A DNA stretch of 64,000 nt from JAHFDS01 sp964593795 (GCA_964593795.1 CAZQJC010000331.1:1-64000), one strand, 5' to 3'. Shown: positions 34,534 through 43,652, counted from the stretch's first letter. Translations and numbers: made by a program. Notes: generated from the letters alone by a model not told the origin.

Positions 34534-34742
34534 TGCAGCATCACCCCTTCCTCAATCTTGCTTTCATCCCGTATAGCCCCCACCTGATACAGCAGGTCAC
34601 CGAGCATCTCGAAGATCTGGACCGCGGCGGGAATAGCGAGAATGGCCGTGTCCCCGTCGTTGACCTTGATGGCAATCGCGGGCCCCTCGTGTCCGTCGAC
34701 CGACACAATACCCATCATTATACCCTTCATACTTGCCCTCAC
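34530..34742 (-). CDS. small protein between the Rad50-like gene and dCMP deaminase, unknown
   Basis: 70 residues with GTG start at 34742 (GTGA overlap with the Rad50-like stop); ATG codons at 34730 and nearby are alternatives. A short beta-strand pair (IVSVDGHEGPAIAIKVNDGDTAILAIP) is followed by a helix. Not recognised. Confidence 0.6.
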   Translation of the reverse strand: MRASMKGIMMGIVSVDGHEGPAIAIKVNDGDTAILAIPAAVQIFEMLGDLLYQVGAIRDESKIEEGVMLQ

Positions 34743-36838
34743 AAAGTGATTAGGTTATTGGCAAAGCTTTCACTGACATCAGAGTGCGTTACCAAGAGCA
34801 CTTGACTAAAGCCGGAAGCTGCAATGTAACCGAGCATCGCAGCTTCGCGTGATGCGTCACAACTGGCGGACGGTTCATCGAGGACGATGAACTGGCACCC
34901 TGGAACAAAGGTCTTAGTGAGGGCGCAACGTATAGCAAGGCCAAGAAGATCAAGTGTGCTACCACTAAGAGAGTCAACGCTTCTGCCGTTAACCGTAAAG
35001 CCGTCTTTTTCCTTAGCGACAATTGAGTTCTCTCCTCTCATTTGGCTAAACACCGTGCTCACACTGGCCAGCACCATAGACCATAGCTTGTTACCAATCA
35101 CCGGCCTAGCCGCACGGATCTTCTTGACCAGTCCGTTGTTGAACTCCAGCGTGCTGATCTCCTGCTTGGTGTTCTCCACCTGCTTCTCGAGCTGGGCTCG
35201 CTTCTCGAGCGCCGCGGCGTGCATGGCGACGGCGAACTGGAAGTCAGCCTTCGCCCCGTCGACGCTACGCTGCAGGTCCGTGATGGCGCCCCGGGCCTCA
35301 GCCAGCGTTTCCTCACCCTCCTTGAGCCCCGTCTCGGCCTGGGCCAACGCCTCATCGGAGACGGGGTGCAGGCCCCGAAGCTCGTGGACGAGCTTGAGTC
35401 GGTCGTCCTCAAGGTCGTGGATCTGGCGGTTGAGCATCTCCAGCTTAGTGCTGGCCTTCAGGATGGCATCATTGTACCGCTTCGCCTCCGCGAGCATACC
35501 CGCGTAGTCGGGTTCGTCGCCAGCTGCGGCCGGGGGCAGCCCCTGCCACGAGAACATCGCCGGCAGCACGCTCTCGTCCCGCTCCAGGTACTGCTCGATG
35601 CCCCGGACGCCACGCAGGATCTCGTCCTCGACCCGGAATAAGGCCTGCACATTCTCCAGTGCCCGTTCCGCGACCTCCTTGCTCTCCAGGGCCTCAACAG
35701 TACGCCGCTCCTCACCCAGGATCGCAGCTGCGAGCTCAGCGTTGCGCTTGGCCACCTCCGGGAACTGGCTCACGTCCTGGCCGCAGAAGCCACACGTGCT
35801 GCTTGTGGTGAGCTTGGCCTTGGCCACCTTGATGTTGGTCTGGGCCTGCCGCACTGCCTCGTCGGCACGCTTGATGTCGGCCTGGATGCAGACGATCTCC
35901 GCGTTCATCGCCTCGCGGCTGCGCCGCTCGGGCTGGGGCAGCTTCTGGAACTGTGCCCACGCGCGGCGCCGAGCCGTGAGGTCCTGAGCTTGACGCAGGC
36001 CTTCCTCAAGGTCCGCAGTGGCGCAAGGTTCGAGCGTTGCCTGCCCCTCAACGCTGGTGCGCTCGACGCTCAGGTCGTTGAGCCTGCCCTCGACCTTGGC
36101 CAGGTTGGCCTCCAGCGTGGCGCGGTGGGACCGCGCGTGCTTCATCTTGGCCACCGCGTCCCGTGCGCCGGCCAACTTCTCGACCAGGGTCGCCTCAGCC
36201 TCCTTGGCCGCGACCAAGGAGTTGCTCAGCGCCAGGACGTTGGCCTCATGCGCCGCGGCATCGGGCTGCGCAGGCATGGCGAGGGCCTCGAGCTCAGCCG
36301 TCAGACGCTGCAACCGGTCGGCCTGCACCGTCGCGGCGCCGAGTGGTAGCTTGTGCTGGGCAGCGTCGATGATCCGGTCGAAGAGGTCGAACTCGCCCAG
36401 GTCCTCGATCAGCTGCGCGGTGGCCTTCGGGCCGTTGGTCAGGACGCCTCGCAGCCCCATCTGGTTCGAGAACATGAGGTTGGCCGCGGTCGCGCCATCG
36501 GCACCGATCAGCTTCTCGCAGAACGCAGTGACTTCCGACTGACCCGTGACGAAGACCTGGCCCATGGCCAGGACCTCAGCCCCCTTCTTGGAGCGTGTAA
36601 TGACGTAGTCCCCATACTCGACCGTGACCTTGAGCGAGTTAGTGGGCTGGCCCCAGGTCACAGTATTATCCAGGCCATCACGTAGCACTTTGCTCCCAAA
36701 TAAAGCATAAGCAATGGCCTCAAGTGTTGTCGTTTTACCTCCTTCATTCGGGGCCCGAATAACGTTTAGGCCCTCTGTAAAGCACACTTTCAGGTCGGTG
36801 TGCTTACGAAAATTCTGCAGCTCTACTTTCTTCAACAT
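34739..36838 (-). CDS. Rad50/SbcC-like recombination ATPase (gp46-like)
   Basis: 699 residues, AGGAGG before the ATG. An SMC-type ATPase: Walker A APNEGGKTT (residues 29-37), long coiled coil interrupted by the zinc hook CGFC near residue 347, signature SGSTLDLLGLAIRCAL, Walker B FIVLDEPSASCD (650-661) and H-loop THSD. It pairs with the Mre11-like nuclease to process DNA ends in recombination-dependent replication. The central coiled-coil region is distinctly GC-rich compared with the ends. Confidence 0.92.
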   Translation of the reverse strand: MLKKVELQNFRKHTDLKVCFTEGLNVIRAPNEGGKTTTLEAIAYALFGSKVLRDGLDNTVTWGQPTNSLKVTVEYGDYVITRSKKGAEVLAMGQVFVTGQSEVTAFCEKLIGADGATAANLMFSNQMGLRGVLTNGPKATAQLIEDLGEFDLFDRIIDAAQHKLPLGAATVQADRLQRLTAELEALAMPAQPDAAAHEANVLALSNSLVAAKEAEATLVEKLAGARDAVAKMKHARSHRATLEANLAKVEGRLNDLSVERTSVEGQATLEPCATADLEEGLRQAQDLTARRRAWAQFQKLPQPERRSREAMNAEIVCIQADIKRADEAVRQAQTNIKVAKAKLTTSSTCGFCGQDVSQFPEVAKRNAELAAAILGEERRTVEALESKEVAERALENVQALFRVEDEILRGVRGIEQYLERDESVLPAMFSWQGLPPAAAGDEPDYAGMLAEAKRYNDAILKASTKLEMLNRQIHDLEDDRLKLVHELRGLHPVSDEALAQAETGLKEGEETLAEARGAITDLQRSVDGAKADFQFAVAMHAAALEKRAQLEKQVENTKQEISTLEFNNGLVKKIRAARPVIGNKLWSMVLASVSTVFSQMRGENSIVAKEKDGFTVNGRSVDSLSGSTLDLLGLAIRCALTKTFVPGCQFIVLDEPSASCDASREAAMLGYIAASGFSQVLLVTHSDVSESFANNLITL

Positions 36839-37046
36839 AGATCCTCCTGTCTATCTGGCGTGCCGCTTCCCTGAGTTGCGCTTTCAGGAACGACAAGGTT
36901 CGTTTTCTGGGGTCAGGGTCATTGACCAGGGCGACCCACGAAATAGCGGTGGTGACGCCCCTGTGTCGTCTGGACAGCGTATGCAGCATGCCCTGTGGTG
37001 TTGTTCTTATGTGCCAGGAGTATCGCCGGCCAGCGACTCGGATCAT
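36804..37046 (-). CDS. small basic protein between Mre11-like and Rad50-like genes
   Basis: 80 residues, starting inside the previous small gene's stop (ATGA) and running 35 bp into the Rad50-like gene. Basic and arginine-rich; the end KRTLSFLKAQLREAARQIDRRI suggests a helix that could bind DNA or the partner subunits. Not recognised. The double coupling argues it is truly translated. Confidence 0.6.
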   Translation of the reverse strand: MIRVAGRRYSWHIRTTPQGMLHTLSRRHRGVTTAISWVALVNDPDPRKRTLSFLKAQLREAARQIDRRIYVEESRAAEFS

Positions 37047-37180
37047 TCCAGCATTTCCATGAGTGCTTCATTGAGGGCAGCCCTGAATTCGACCATGATG
37101 TCGTTCCGGCCCCATCCTGTCTTAGCCTGGAGGCGGGCCATGAACTTCTCTTCAAGAAGCGTGGCGAATTTCTTGATCAT
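37043..37180 (-). CDS. 45-residue protein between Mre11-like and Rad50-like genes
   Basis: Sequence begins MIKKFATLLEEKFMARLQAK and ends EALMEMLE; one or two amphipathic helices. ATGA overlaps exist at both ends (Mre11-like stop and next start). Such tight coupling in a recombination operon suggests a small accessory factor. Not recognised. Confidence 0.65.
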   Translation of the reverse strand: MIKKFATLLEEKFMARLQAKTGWGRNDIMVEFRAALNEALMEMLE

Positions 37181-38229
37181 GACAGTAGCTCCTTCACAAC
37201 CTTGCCCTCTTCCTCGGACAACTCCTCGAGCAGTGCATCGAGCACGTTGAAGGCCGTGATCTGCTCAAGGCTCATCTCGGCCAACTCATCAAACGCGGCC
37301 ACGCCCTCGACCTTGACTGCGTTGGTCACGACGTAGGCCCCAGACTTGGCCCGGAACCGGGCCACAGCATCGACCACTTCTGCGGCTTCCTCCGCAGTCG
37401 CCGTACCCTCTACACGGATGAACTGGTAGCCGGGGTCAGCGTCAAGGTTTCGCCAGTCAACGCGTGTGAAGACTTTGTCCTCCTCAAGGTTCAACCACTC
37501 CTTGAGTTGGGTCTCCTTTCCGCTGAGCGTGAGGTAGTACTTACCCTTGCAGCCTAGACAATCAGCAACTGAGGTGGGGATCTGGGCCCCAGGAATGATA
37601 ATGCTTTGGGCTACTCGTACCTGATGTTCATGACCAAAAATCAATGTCCAGCCCGCGGAGATGAGCAGGTCTGCGGCTTCCTTGCTTACGTTGAGGGAGT
37701 GATCAGCCTCTACGGCAAAATTGTTGTCGTAGTTGGCATGCAGAAGTAGGAAGTCGCCCTCTCCTGCAGCATCTAGGGCCCTGTGAAGCTCGATGTCGAA
37801 GAGGTCCTGGTTCGCAACGTGGGGAATGGCCCAGACCCTGTCCGAGACTCTGGAGAATCCGTGGGTGTGGTCAATGACGTCGACTGCCATACCCCGGCGA
37901 ACCTTGAGAAAATGGGCAAGGAGGTGAAAGGACGAGACTTTGTCTCCACGTGGGTTGTAGTCATGGTTGCCTGCGATGAGTGTGAGGTGTTGTGCCTGCC
38001 GCGCTTTCATGAACCAGCGGTCCAGCACGTTGAAGGTGCGGATCAGGTCCGTGCCCGGGACATCGAACCCGTCGAAGAGATCGCCGTTAATAACGATGTG
38101 GTCCTCGTCCGTGGCGTTGATCAACGCCTCGAAGTGCTGGTGGATGTGCTCGGTGAGCGCGGCCTGTGATGCCGGCGTCGTCCCGGCTTTGCGGGAGGCT
38201 CCGATGTGGAGATCTGAAATTATAAGCAT
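37177..38229 (-). CDS. Mre11/SbcD-like nuclease (gp47-like)
   Basis: 350 residues. Calcineurin-type metallophosphatase motifs are in order: SDLHIG (residues 5-10), GDLFDG (about 49-54), GNHDYNPRGDK (about 96), LLHANYD, and GHEHQ (about 214). The C-terminal 90 residues are helical and may bind the Rad50-like coiled-coil base. Acts as exo/endonuclease with the ATPase encoded 340 bp downstream. Confidence 0.92.
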   Translation of the reverse strand: MLIISDLHIGASRKAGTTPASQAALTEHIHQHFEALINATDEDHIVINGDLFDGFDVPGTDLIRTFNVLDRWFMKARQAQHLTLIAGNHDYNPRGDKVSSFHLLAHFLKVRRGMAVDVIDHTHGFSRVSDRVWAIPHVANQDLFDIELHRALDAAGEGDFLLLHANYDNNFAVEADHSLNVSKEAADLLISAGWTLIFGHEHQVRVAQSIIIPGAQIPTSVADCLGCKGKYYLTLSGKETQLKEWLNLEEDKVFTRVDWRNLDADPGYQFIRVEGTATAEEAAEVVDAVARFRAKSGAYVVTNAVKVEGVAAFDELAEMSLEQITAFNVLDALLEELSEEEGKVVKELLS

Positions 38230-38456
38230 GGCCCGCTACCTTTATTATCTAATATAAATCTGTGGAACATATCCATCTGCTTCCTAAGGCTCACATCTGT
38301 GATTATCCGCTCAACAGCAGCCCAGATATTGGGCATGCTCACATCTTCACTGGCTGTGATCCCGTAAGACTTCCCATCAATGTCTACCCTAACGCGGACA
38401 GTAGGCCAGAACTCAGCAGCATCTGGAGAAAGAAAAGTCACCCTCGGCTTACCCAT
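38220..38456 (-). CDS. small protein before the Mre11-like gene, unknown
   Basis: 78 residues from the ATG at 38456, with GGAG 6 bases upstream; an earlier ATG at 38468 lacks a ribosome site. Contains VRVRVDIDGKSYGITA then a helical stretch MPNIWAAVERIITDVSLRKQMDMFH. It overlaps the Mre11-like gene by 10 bp and is the first gene behind the strong promoter at 38508-38536. Not recognised. Confidence 0.6.
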   Translation of the reverse strand: MGKPRVTFLSPDAAEFWPTVRVRVDIDGKSYGITASEDVSMPNIWAAVERIITDVSLRKQMDMFHRFILDNKGSGPCL

Positions 38457-38507
38457 CTCTAGCTCCATATAAGGGGGCCCCAGCGCTGTACTGTGGCCCA
38501 AGGCTTC

Positions 38508-38536
38508 ACTTTAGGCCTGGATAGGCCATGTGTCAA
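38508..38536 (-). promoter_or_regulatory. strong sigma70-like promoter for the recombination and nucleotide operon
   Basis: On the minus strand: TTGACA (38536-38531, perfect), a 17-bp spacer, then TAAAGT (38513-38508). It lies directly after the ligase stop and before the gene at 38220-38456, so it can start the operon that runs to thyX. Confidence 0.78.
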
Positions 38537-38537
38537 C

Positions 38538-39401
38538 TTACAGGTCAAGTTCTGACCGAAGTCCCTCATACACTGCCATCCGGGGCCTGTCATAGCCACC
38601 ACTGTACTTCATGCACCGGTAGCGGATGATGAGGCCACCAACATCCCTGCTCCAGAACCAGTCCCGCTCCGCATCTGTGAACCCTGTCCCGACCTCCATA
38701 GGGGTACCTGTCTCTAGGTCTCTCCCCGCCAACGTTCCCATAGTCCCTAGACCAACCTTGCCAGACTTGGCTGAGCTGCGCTCGATATAACCCAGGGCAT
38801 CCCGAGTAGCTTCATTCGTGTTGTGCAACCGCTCGGTCTGTCTCTCAACAAACATCTCCCGGCTGTCCCACTCCTTGATCTTCAGCAGCCACCCTTGCTT
38901 GGCGGTAGATCTGCCGTGTTTATAGGGGGATAGAGGGTCCCTGAGCATAGCTCCCTCATAACCTTCAGCGATGAATTGCTCGGAGAGATCTACCGCCGTT
39001 TGTTTGTCGTGTACTGTGATGTGGGGCACCCGAACTACGGCGTTGCTCTCTTCAAGGGTTGCGAACCTGTCTTTCCACGGTGCATCGACATCAACTCTAT
39101 CAAACACGTAAAACTTGAAGTCAGGCTCCCCCATACGGGACATGATGCCTGAGTAAGAGTTTCTGTAAATCATAGGGTCAGTCGGATCTCCCACCAGAAG
39201 TTCACCGTCATACCCTTGCAGGTGACCAACCTTGGCCTGAATAAACTCATTGGGAATAGGTTTCAGCTTTCTACTGAAGGCTACCCCGCCCATGACGATG
39301 CACCTGATACCGTCTAGCTTACGGCTTATGGTCTTAGGCCAAGTACATGTGTCCCAGTCTACAGGGGACGCAAGCATTGGTTTGAAGTCTTCACTGATCA
39401 T
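38538..39401 (-). CDS. ATP-dependent DNA ligase
   Basis: 287 residues. Nucleotidyltransferase motifs are visible: KLDGIR (residues 28-33, lysine is adenylated), FYVFDRV (motif III), EGYEGAMLRDP (motif IV) and LLKIKEW (motif V). The C-terminal OB fold has TGFTDAERDWFW and RYRCMKYS. It seals nicks during phage replication. At 287 residues it is a small catalytic-core-plus-OB ligase without extra DNA-binding domain. Confidence 0.93.
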   Translation of the reverse strand: MISEDFKPMLASPVDWDTCTWPKTISRKLDGIRCIVMGGVAFSRKLKPIPNEFIQAKVGHLQGYDGELLVGDPTDPMIYRNSYSGIMSRMGEPDFKFYVFDRVDVDAPWKDRFATLEESNAVVRVPHITVHDKQTAVDLSEQFIAEGYEGAMLRDPLSPYKHGRSTAKQGWLLKIKEWDSREMFVERQTERLHNTNEATRDALGYIERSSAKSGKVGLGTMGTLAGRDLETGTPMEVGTGFTDAERDWFWSRDVGGLIIRYRCMKYSGGYDRPRMAVYEGLRSELDL

Positions 39402-39660
39402 GAGCTTTATTCCTTCTTTTGATTTCTTCTAAGAGCAAATCCTTGCTCCAAAGATGCTTCTGATGCTGCGGTGCGCCCATACCCTTAACCATACACCTGT
39501 TATCGGGCTTAGGGAAACAACCACTTTGGACTGATGACCACAGACTGTTGTAACTGCTGAATCCGAACAGCCTGGCGGTATCGGCTGCGGAGAACCTTGA
39601 GAGTGGTCCGGACAGCCGGAACCACTCGGGTATCTCCTTAACTTTGTGTAGTTTGGTCAT
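39391..39660 (-). CDS. small helix-turn-helix-like protein
   Basis: 89 residues from the ATG at 39660. The centre, FSAADTARLFGFSSYNSLWSS, then GCFPKPD and WSKDLLLEEIKRRN, resembles AlpA/excisionase-type winged helix proteins (MerR-like). It overlaps the ligase start by 11 bp. It might bind DNA as a regulator or recombination factor; no integrase is nearby. Confidence 0.6.
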   Translation of the reverse strand: MTKLHKVKEIPEWFRLSGPLSRFSAADTARLFGFSSYNSLWSSVQSGCFPKPDNRCMVKGMGAPQHQKHLWSKDLLLEEIKRRNKAHDQ

Positions 39661-39667
39661 CACCGCC

Positions 39668-40120
39668 TCACAGGTAAGCCGAGAGCGCCAACTCAGCGCT
39701 CGGGAAAGTCGGGAACGGACGCAGATCCCAGGATGGCAGACCGAGCTCAAGATCCTTGGCAAGGAAGCAGCGCCACACGCCCTCGAGGTAGTGGTGCACG
39801 ACGATGACTCCGCGTACCCCCGCCGCCTCGAACTTGTGCATGGTGGCGAGCTGGCGCACCTTGTCCTTGGGCAGACGGTAGGCGTGGCTCAGGGCCTTGG
39901 CCTCCAGGAGGAGGCCCTTCTTGCCGTTGGCCACCAGGTAGTCAGAAGGCTGGGCCGCAATCACACGCCCAGCGGCCTTTGAGTCGGGGAAACGATGCCA
40001 GGCGAAGTCAGCGCGACGCGTGTTCTCCTGGTCAAGGAGACTTTCCACAAGTTGCTCTGTTTCCTTGCCCACGACCTCGGGCTTCAAGGACTGCCACCAC
40101 TCTTTGCTGTATTTCTTCAT
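39668..40120 (-). CDS. PD-(D/E)XK nuclease, RecU-like
   Basis: 150 residues. The core D-x(n)-E-x-K appears as QPSDYLV and LLLEAKA, followed by KVRQLATMHKFEAAGVRGVIVVHHY, as in RecU-like Holliday-junction resolvases and related phage nucleases. The position between polymerase and ligase fits resolution of branched DNA before packaging. A VRR-NUC or archaeal-type resolvase is an alternative family. Confidence 0.75.
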   Translation of the reverse strand: MKKYSKEWWQSLKPEVVGKETEQLVESLLDQENTRRADFAWHRFPDSKAAGRVIAAQPSDYLVANGKKGLLLEAKALSHAYRLPKDKVRQLATMHKFEAAGVRGVIVVHHYLEGVWRCFLAKDLELGLPSWDLRPFPTFPSAELALSAYL

Positions 40121-40144
40121 TGTTGTTCTTCTCCACTTAAGACA

Positions 40145-43100
40145 CTAGACAACTTCTGCAACTTCACCACTGAAGATCTTGGCCAGGATCTCCTTAATGT
40201 TCTCCTCGATGTACCAGTCCCCAGCCTCATGCTGCTTACCGAAGTTGGGACCCAGGCTGATGGAGCCCAGGAACGGGACCGGCAGGTTGCCGTAGGGCTC
40301 GACCATGGCGTCGTGGAAGATCTTTATGACCTCTAGTGCATGGTCTCGGTGAACAGAGAACACCAGTTCGTCGTGGATCGGGGCGAAGAACACCACGTCG
40401 TACTTCCACAGCACACCCGAGCGCCACACCCGCGCCATCGCCAGCTTTGTTTGCTCCGCAGAGCTCCCCTGGATCTTGAAGTTCGGGCCTTGTCGCATCG
40501 CCTTCTCCATGTCCCACTTGTTGTCTGAGAGGATGGCCTCTCGGAGGTGGCGACGAGCCCCCATACAGGTTGTCACGTAGCCAAGCCTTCCAGCTTCAGC
40601 CTTAACCTCCTCCTTCCACTCCTCGAACCTGGGGAACATTGCAAACTTGGCCTCAAGGAATGCTTGTGCATCCGCTACCGGGATGATCAGGGTTTCAGCC
40701 AGCTTCGGCGCCATTGCGTCGTACTGCGCACCGAAGTTCACGTTCTTAGCGACCTTGCGCAGATCGTCTGCCATCTTGGCTACCGCCTCGTCTTCCTTGC
40801 ACTTACGCAGGCGAAGGAACAGGTCGTACTCACTATCCCCGTCCTTACCGAACCGTTGAATCATTTCGGACAACACGGTCATGCCCCACTTCTTCTCCAT
40901 AGCTCCGGCCGCGGTAAGGGAGTGCATGTCCTTAAGGTTGTCACCAACGAAGCAGGCAAGCATGTTGGCGTCCATTGACTGTCCTGCTCCTTGACGCAAC
41001 TCTTGACCAGCAAAATCAATTGAGCACATCACTGCATCTTTATGGTGCGGTAGAAAGCATTCCCTAAACTTTGCACCTTCATTCTTCTTGGGAAGCTGTG
41101 CAAGATTTGGATCACTAGGGGCAAAACGGCGAGTAACAGTACGGGACTGGCCTGCTTGTCCATGCACCTTATTATCTTTCCAGTGCCTGATCGTCTTGTA
41201 GGTGTTGTAGAACAGGCTCTGCCGCGTCGAGCACTTCTTCATCTTCTGGAAGGCGTGCAGGATCGGGCACCCGGGCCGGTCCATGGCCAGGGCGAAGTCG
41301 ACGGCGGTGTCGTCGGTCTTGGCCTTGAGCTTGAGGAGCTGCATCTCCTCGTCGGTGATCGGCGGCTCCGTCTCCGAGCCTGCCCAGATCTTCTTGTGGC
41401 GGGACACCGCGGCGTAGAGGTCGCGGTTCTCGGTGCGCTCCTTCGGCGTGCAGTTGTTCACGATCCGCACGGGAAGGTCGAGCATGCCGTACAGGAACTC
41501 CTTCATCTGCTTCGGGCTGCCGACGTCGAAGATGGGCTCGCCTTCGAACCGGGCGGCGACGAGCTTGTTGATCGAGTACACGTCGCAGGCCTCGATCAGG
41601 CCAGCGAGCATCTTTGCGTCCGGGTGGTCCATCTCAGCCACCAGTTTGGCGATCTTGCTCACCGTCCGCATCTGGGTCTTAAGCTCGAGGCCGAGCGTGA
41701 TCTTGGTGATCTCCTTGATGCCTGCAGGAGTCAGCTCCGAGAACACCGGGCACACCGTGCCTTCCCACCCGTGCTCGATCAGGGCCTCGCGCACCACGGC
41801 CCACGCCTTCGCGTAGGTTTCGTGGTCCTCGCGCTCCAGCTCCAGCATACGCTCGAGCGAGAACTTGGTCCCCTGCACATAAGCCAGTGCGCCGACGTAC
41901 GCCGGCAACTGCTCCACCTCAAGGAACACGTCCCAGGTGTGCTCCATCTCCATGATGGTACGGAAGAACCGGTAGAGCGCCGCGGTGCAGATCGTGTCAT
42001 CCGCACCGTAGGAGAGCACGTGAGCCGCGGAGAGCTCGTTCATCTTGTACTGCACTTCTATCCAGTCGTGAAGCTCAAGGTCTGCCGCCTCCTCTCCGCT
42101 TAGGCCTGCCCTATAAGACCGAATGATCTTGCCACGATGGTCCCATTCGTGCGCCATCATGCGCGCCGTGGTCACGTGCTCGTAGCTCTCCTGCTCATAC
42201 CCGAGGTACAGCTTGGAGTTCGCCTTCAGACCTTGGCTCTGGTTCTCATCGACATAGGAGCTGCAGATCGCGTTGTCGATCACGTTGGGGATGAAGCCGT
42301 GCCAGCCGTTGTCGCGCTGCTGGTCAGCCCACTCCATCGCAAGGATGGGGAGCTCGAACGCGGCGTTATGCACGACCACGAACTTGTTGCTCGGAATTGA
42401 GGCGACGAGTTGGCGCACCTGCTCAGAGGTGCAGTTGGGCGTGTCGCGGTGATCCACCGACAGGTAATAGGTGTACTGGCTGTTCGGCCCGAAGGTCAGG
42501 CCCATGCCTGTGAGTTCAGAGCCAAGCACGTCGACTTTCTTCTCCGCATCACGGGCAGCAAGCCACTCGTCGCTCTCGTCCGGGGTCGAGGTCTCGATGT
42601 CAAGGGAGAAGAAAGGGGTGCCCCGGACTTGCTTCTCGAAGAAGGCCAGGGCCTGGTCGTAGGTCTCCGCGGTGATGAGGCGAACCTGCTGGCCCCACTT
42701 CTTGAGCCGGTAGTCGGTCGCTGGCTTGACCATCCCGGGGTGCCACTGCAGGGGCACCCGGAGCAGATTCACCCAGTCGGGCCGGAGCTTGGCAAGCTGG
42801 TAGCTGGTGTAGACGAGGTCCAGGTTGTTGAGCACGAGCTGGAACGGCGGGAAGTCCGCGACATCGTCCTGGAGCTCGTCCAGGTTGCGCGTCTCCATCC
42901 AGCCGTCTAGCACGGGAAGCGCGGAGCCGTAGCGCTCGAGCAGCGCCTCCCACTTCTTGGGGCCGAACTTGGGGCAGCCCGGGTACTCGTTCCCGTCCCC
43001 GACCAGCGCCTTCATCACGCGGATGTAGGTGGGGTCGAAGTCGCCGTATGGGTTGCTGGCCACTAGGGTGCCGCTCTTCCAGAGCATGACGTCAGGCAGG

Positions 43101-43564
43101 ACCAGGAGCTGAGCCAAGTCGCCGTCCGTCGAGTAGATGATCTTCTCACCGCCCAGGTGCTCAGCGAGGTAGGCGATGACATCGTCGCCCTCGGTGTGGG
43201 GCTGCGTCACCCAGGTGGCGCCGAGGTTGCCGAACAGGGTCAGAATCTCGTCCTTCGCTTTCTGGAAGTTCTCCTCCAGGAGTGGGTGGCGCTCCTCGCG
43301 GTCCTGCTTGTAAGGCTTGTACATGGCCTGACGACGCGCCTTGGAGTTGCCTGTTTCCACCACGAAGATGATATCGGACGGAACGAGACTGAGTGCCTCG
43401 AGGCAGGTCACCAGGTTGTTGATGGCACAGTCCACGCCCCACTGCGCTGAGTTGATGTAGATCTCTTTGCCGTTATGTTGGATCTTTCTCCCGTTCTCCC
43501 CGTCTTTGCCAACGAGTAAGCTGGTCCACAGGAGGTTGGAGAAGTCCACGATTAGTCTTTTCAT
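40145..43564 (-). CDS. polA: family A DNA polymerase with 5'-3' and 3'-5' exonuclease domains
   Basis: 1139 residues, longer than most phage polymerases. Residues 1-280 are a FEN-type 5'-3' exonuclease (VDFSN at 6, EGDDVIAYLA near 125, STDGDLAQLL near 145). Residues about 315-550 are a DEDD 3'-5' exonuclease (FFSLDIETS at 318, HNAAFELPIL near 395). The polymerase follows: motif A reads DFAGQELR (about 850), motif B KNVNFGAQYD (about 940), motif C IHDELV (about 1063). Motif A has AGQ where most have SQI, and motif B ends YD instead of YG. One chain combines replication, proofreading and primer removal. The start overlaps a 29-residue gene (ATGA). Confidence 0.95.
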   Translation of the reverse strand: MKRLIVDFSNLLWTSLLVGKDGENGRKIQHNGKEIYINSAQWGVDCAINNLVTCLEALSLVPSDIIFVVETGNSKARRQAMYKPYKQDREERHPLLEENFQKAKDEILTLFGNLGATWVTQPHTEGDDVIAYLAEHLGGEKIIYSTDGDLAQLLVLPDVMLWKSGTLVASNPYGDFDPTYIRVMKALVGDGNEYPGCPKFGPKKWEALLERYGSALPVLDGWMETRNLDELQDDVADFPPFQLVLNNLDLVYTSYQLAKLRPDWVNLLRVPLQWHPGMVKPATDYRLKKWGQQVRLITAETYDQALAFFEKQVRGTPFFSLDIETSTPDESDEWLAARDAEKKVDVLGSELTGMGLTFGPNSQYTYYLSVDHRDTPNCTSEQVRQLVASIPSNKFVVVHNAAFELPILAMEWADQQRDNGWHGFIPNVIDNAICSSYVDENQSQGLKANSKLYLGYEQESYEHVTTARMMAHEWDHRGKIIRSYRAGLSGEEAADLELHDWIEVQYKMNELSAAHVLSYGADDTICTAALYRFFRTIMEMEHTWDVFLEVEQLPAYVGALAYVQGTKFSLERMLELEREDHETYAKAWAVVREALIEHGWEGTVCPVFSELTPAGIKEITKITLGLELKTQMRTVSKIAKLVAEMDHPDAKMLAGLIEACDVYSINKLVAARFEGEPIFDVGSPKQMKEFLYGMLDLPVRIVNNCTPKERTENRDLYAAVSRHKKIWAGSETEPPITDEEMQLLKLKAKTDDTAVDFALAMDRPGCPILHAFQKMKKCSTRQSLFYNTYKTIRHWKDNKVHGQAGQSRTVTRRFAPSDPNLAQLPKKNEGAKFRECFLPHHKDAVMCSIDFAGQELRQGAGQSMDANMLACFVGDNLKDMHSLTAAGAMEKKWGMTVLSEMIQRFGKDGDSEYDLFLRLRKCKEDEAVAKMADDLRKVAKNVNFGAQYDAMAPKLAETLIIPVADAQAFLEAKFAMFPRFEEWKEEVKAEAGRLGYVTTCMGARRHLREAILSDNKWDMEKAMRQGPNFKIQGSSAEQTKLAMARVWRSGVLWKYDVVFFAPIHDELVFSVHRDHALEVIKIFHDAMVEPYGNLPVPFLGSISLGPNFGKQHEAGDWYIEENIKEILAKIFSGEVAEVV

Positions 43565-43650
43565 TGTATGTGGTCCCAGATAAATTTAATGGAGTACGTC
43601 ACAACGTACCCCATAGCGACTAACAGCACCAAGCTCTTGACGTAACGCAT
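43561..43650 (-). CDS. 29-residue membrane peptide coupled to the polymerase gene
   Basis: The sequence begins MRYVKSLVLLVAMGYVVTYS and continues KFIWDH; a single membrane helix fills it. It starts 2 bases after the upstream stop and ends in an ATGA overlap with the polymerase start. It may be a true micro-protein or a leader whose translation couples polymerase synthesis. Not recognised. Confidence 0.55.
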   Translation of the reverse strand: MRYVKSLVLLVAMGYVVTYSIKFIWDHIQ

Positions 43651-43652
43651 GA

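Noticed and set aside
41156..42103. 315-codon rightward frame within the polymerase gene
   Set aside because: Composition (His, Arg, Leu, Val) is that of an antisense shadow, with no start signal.
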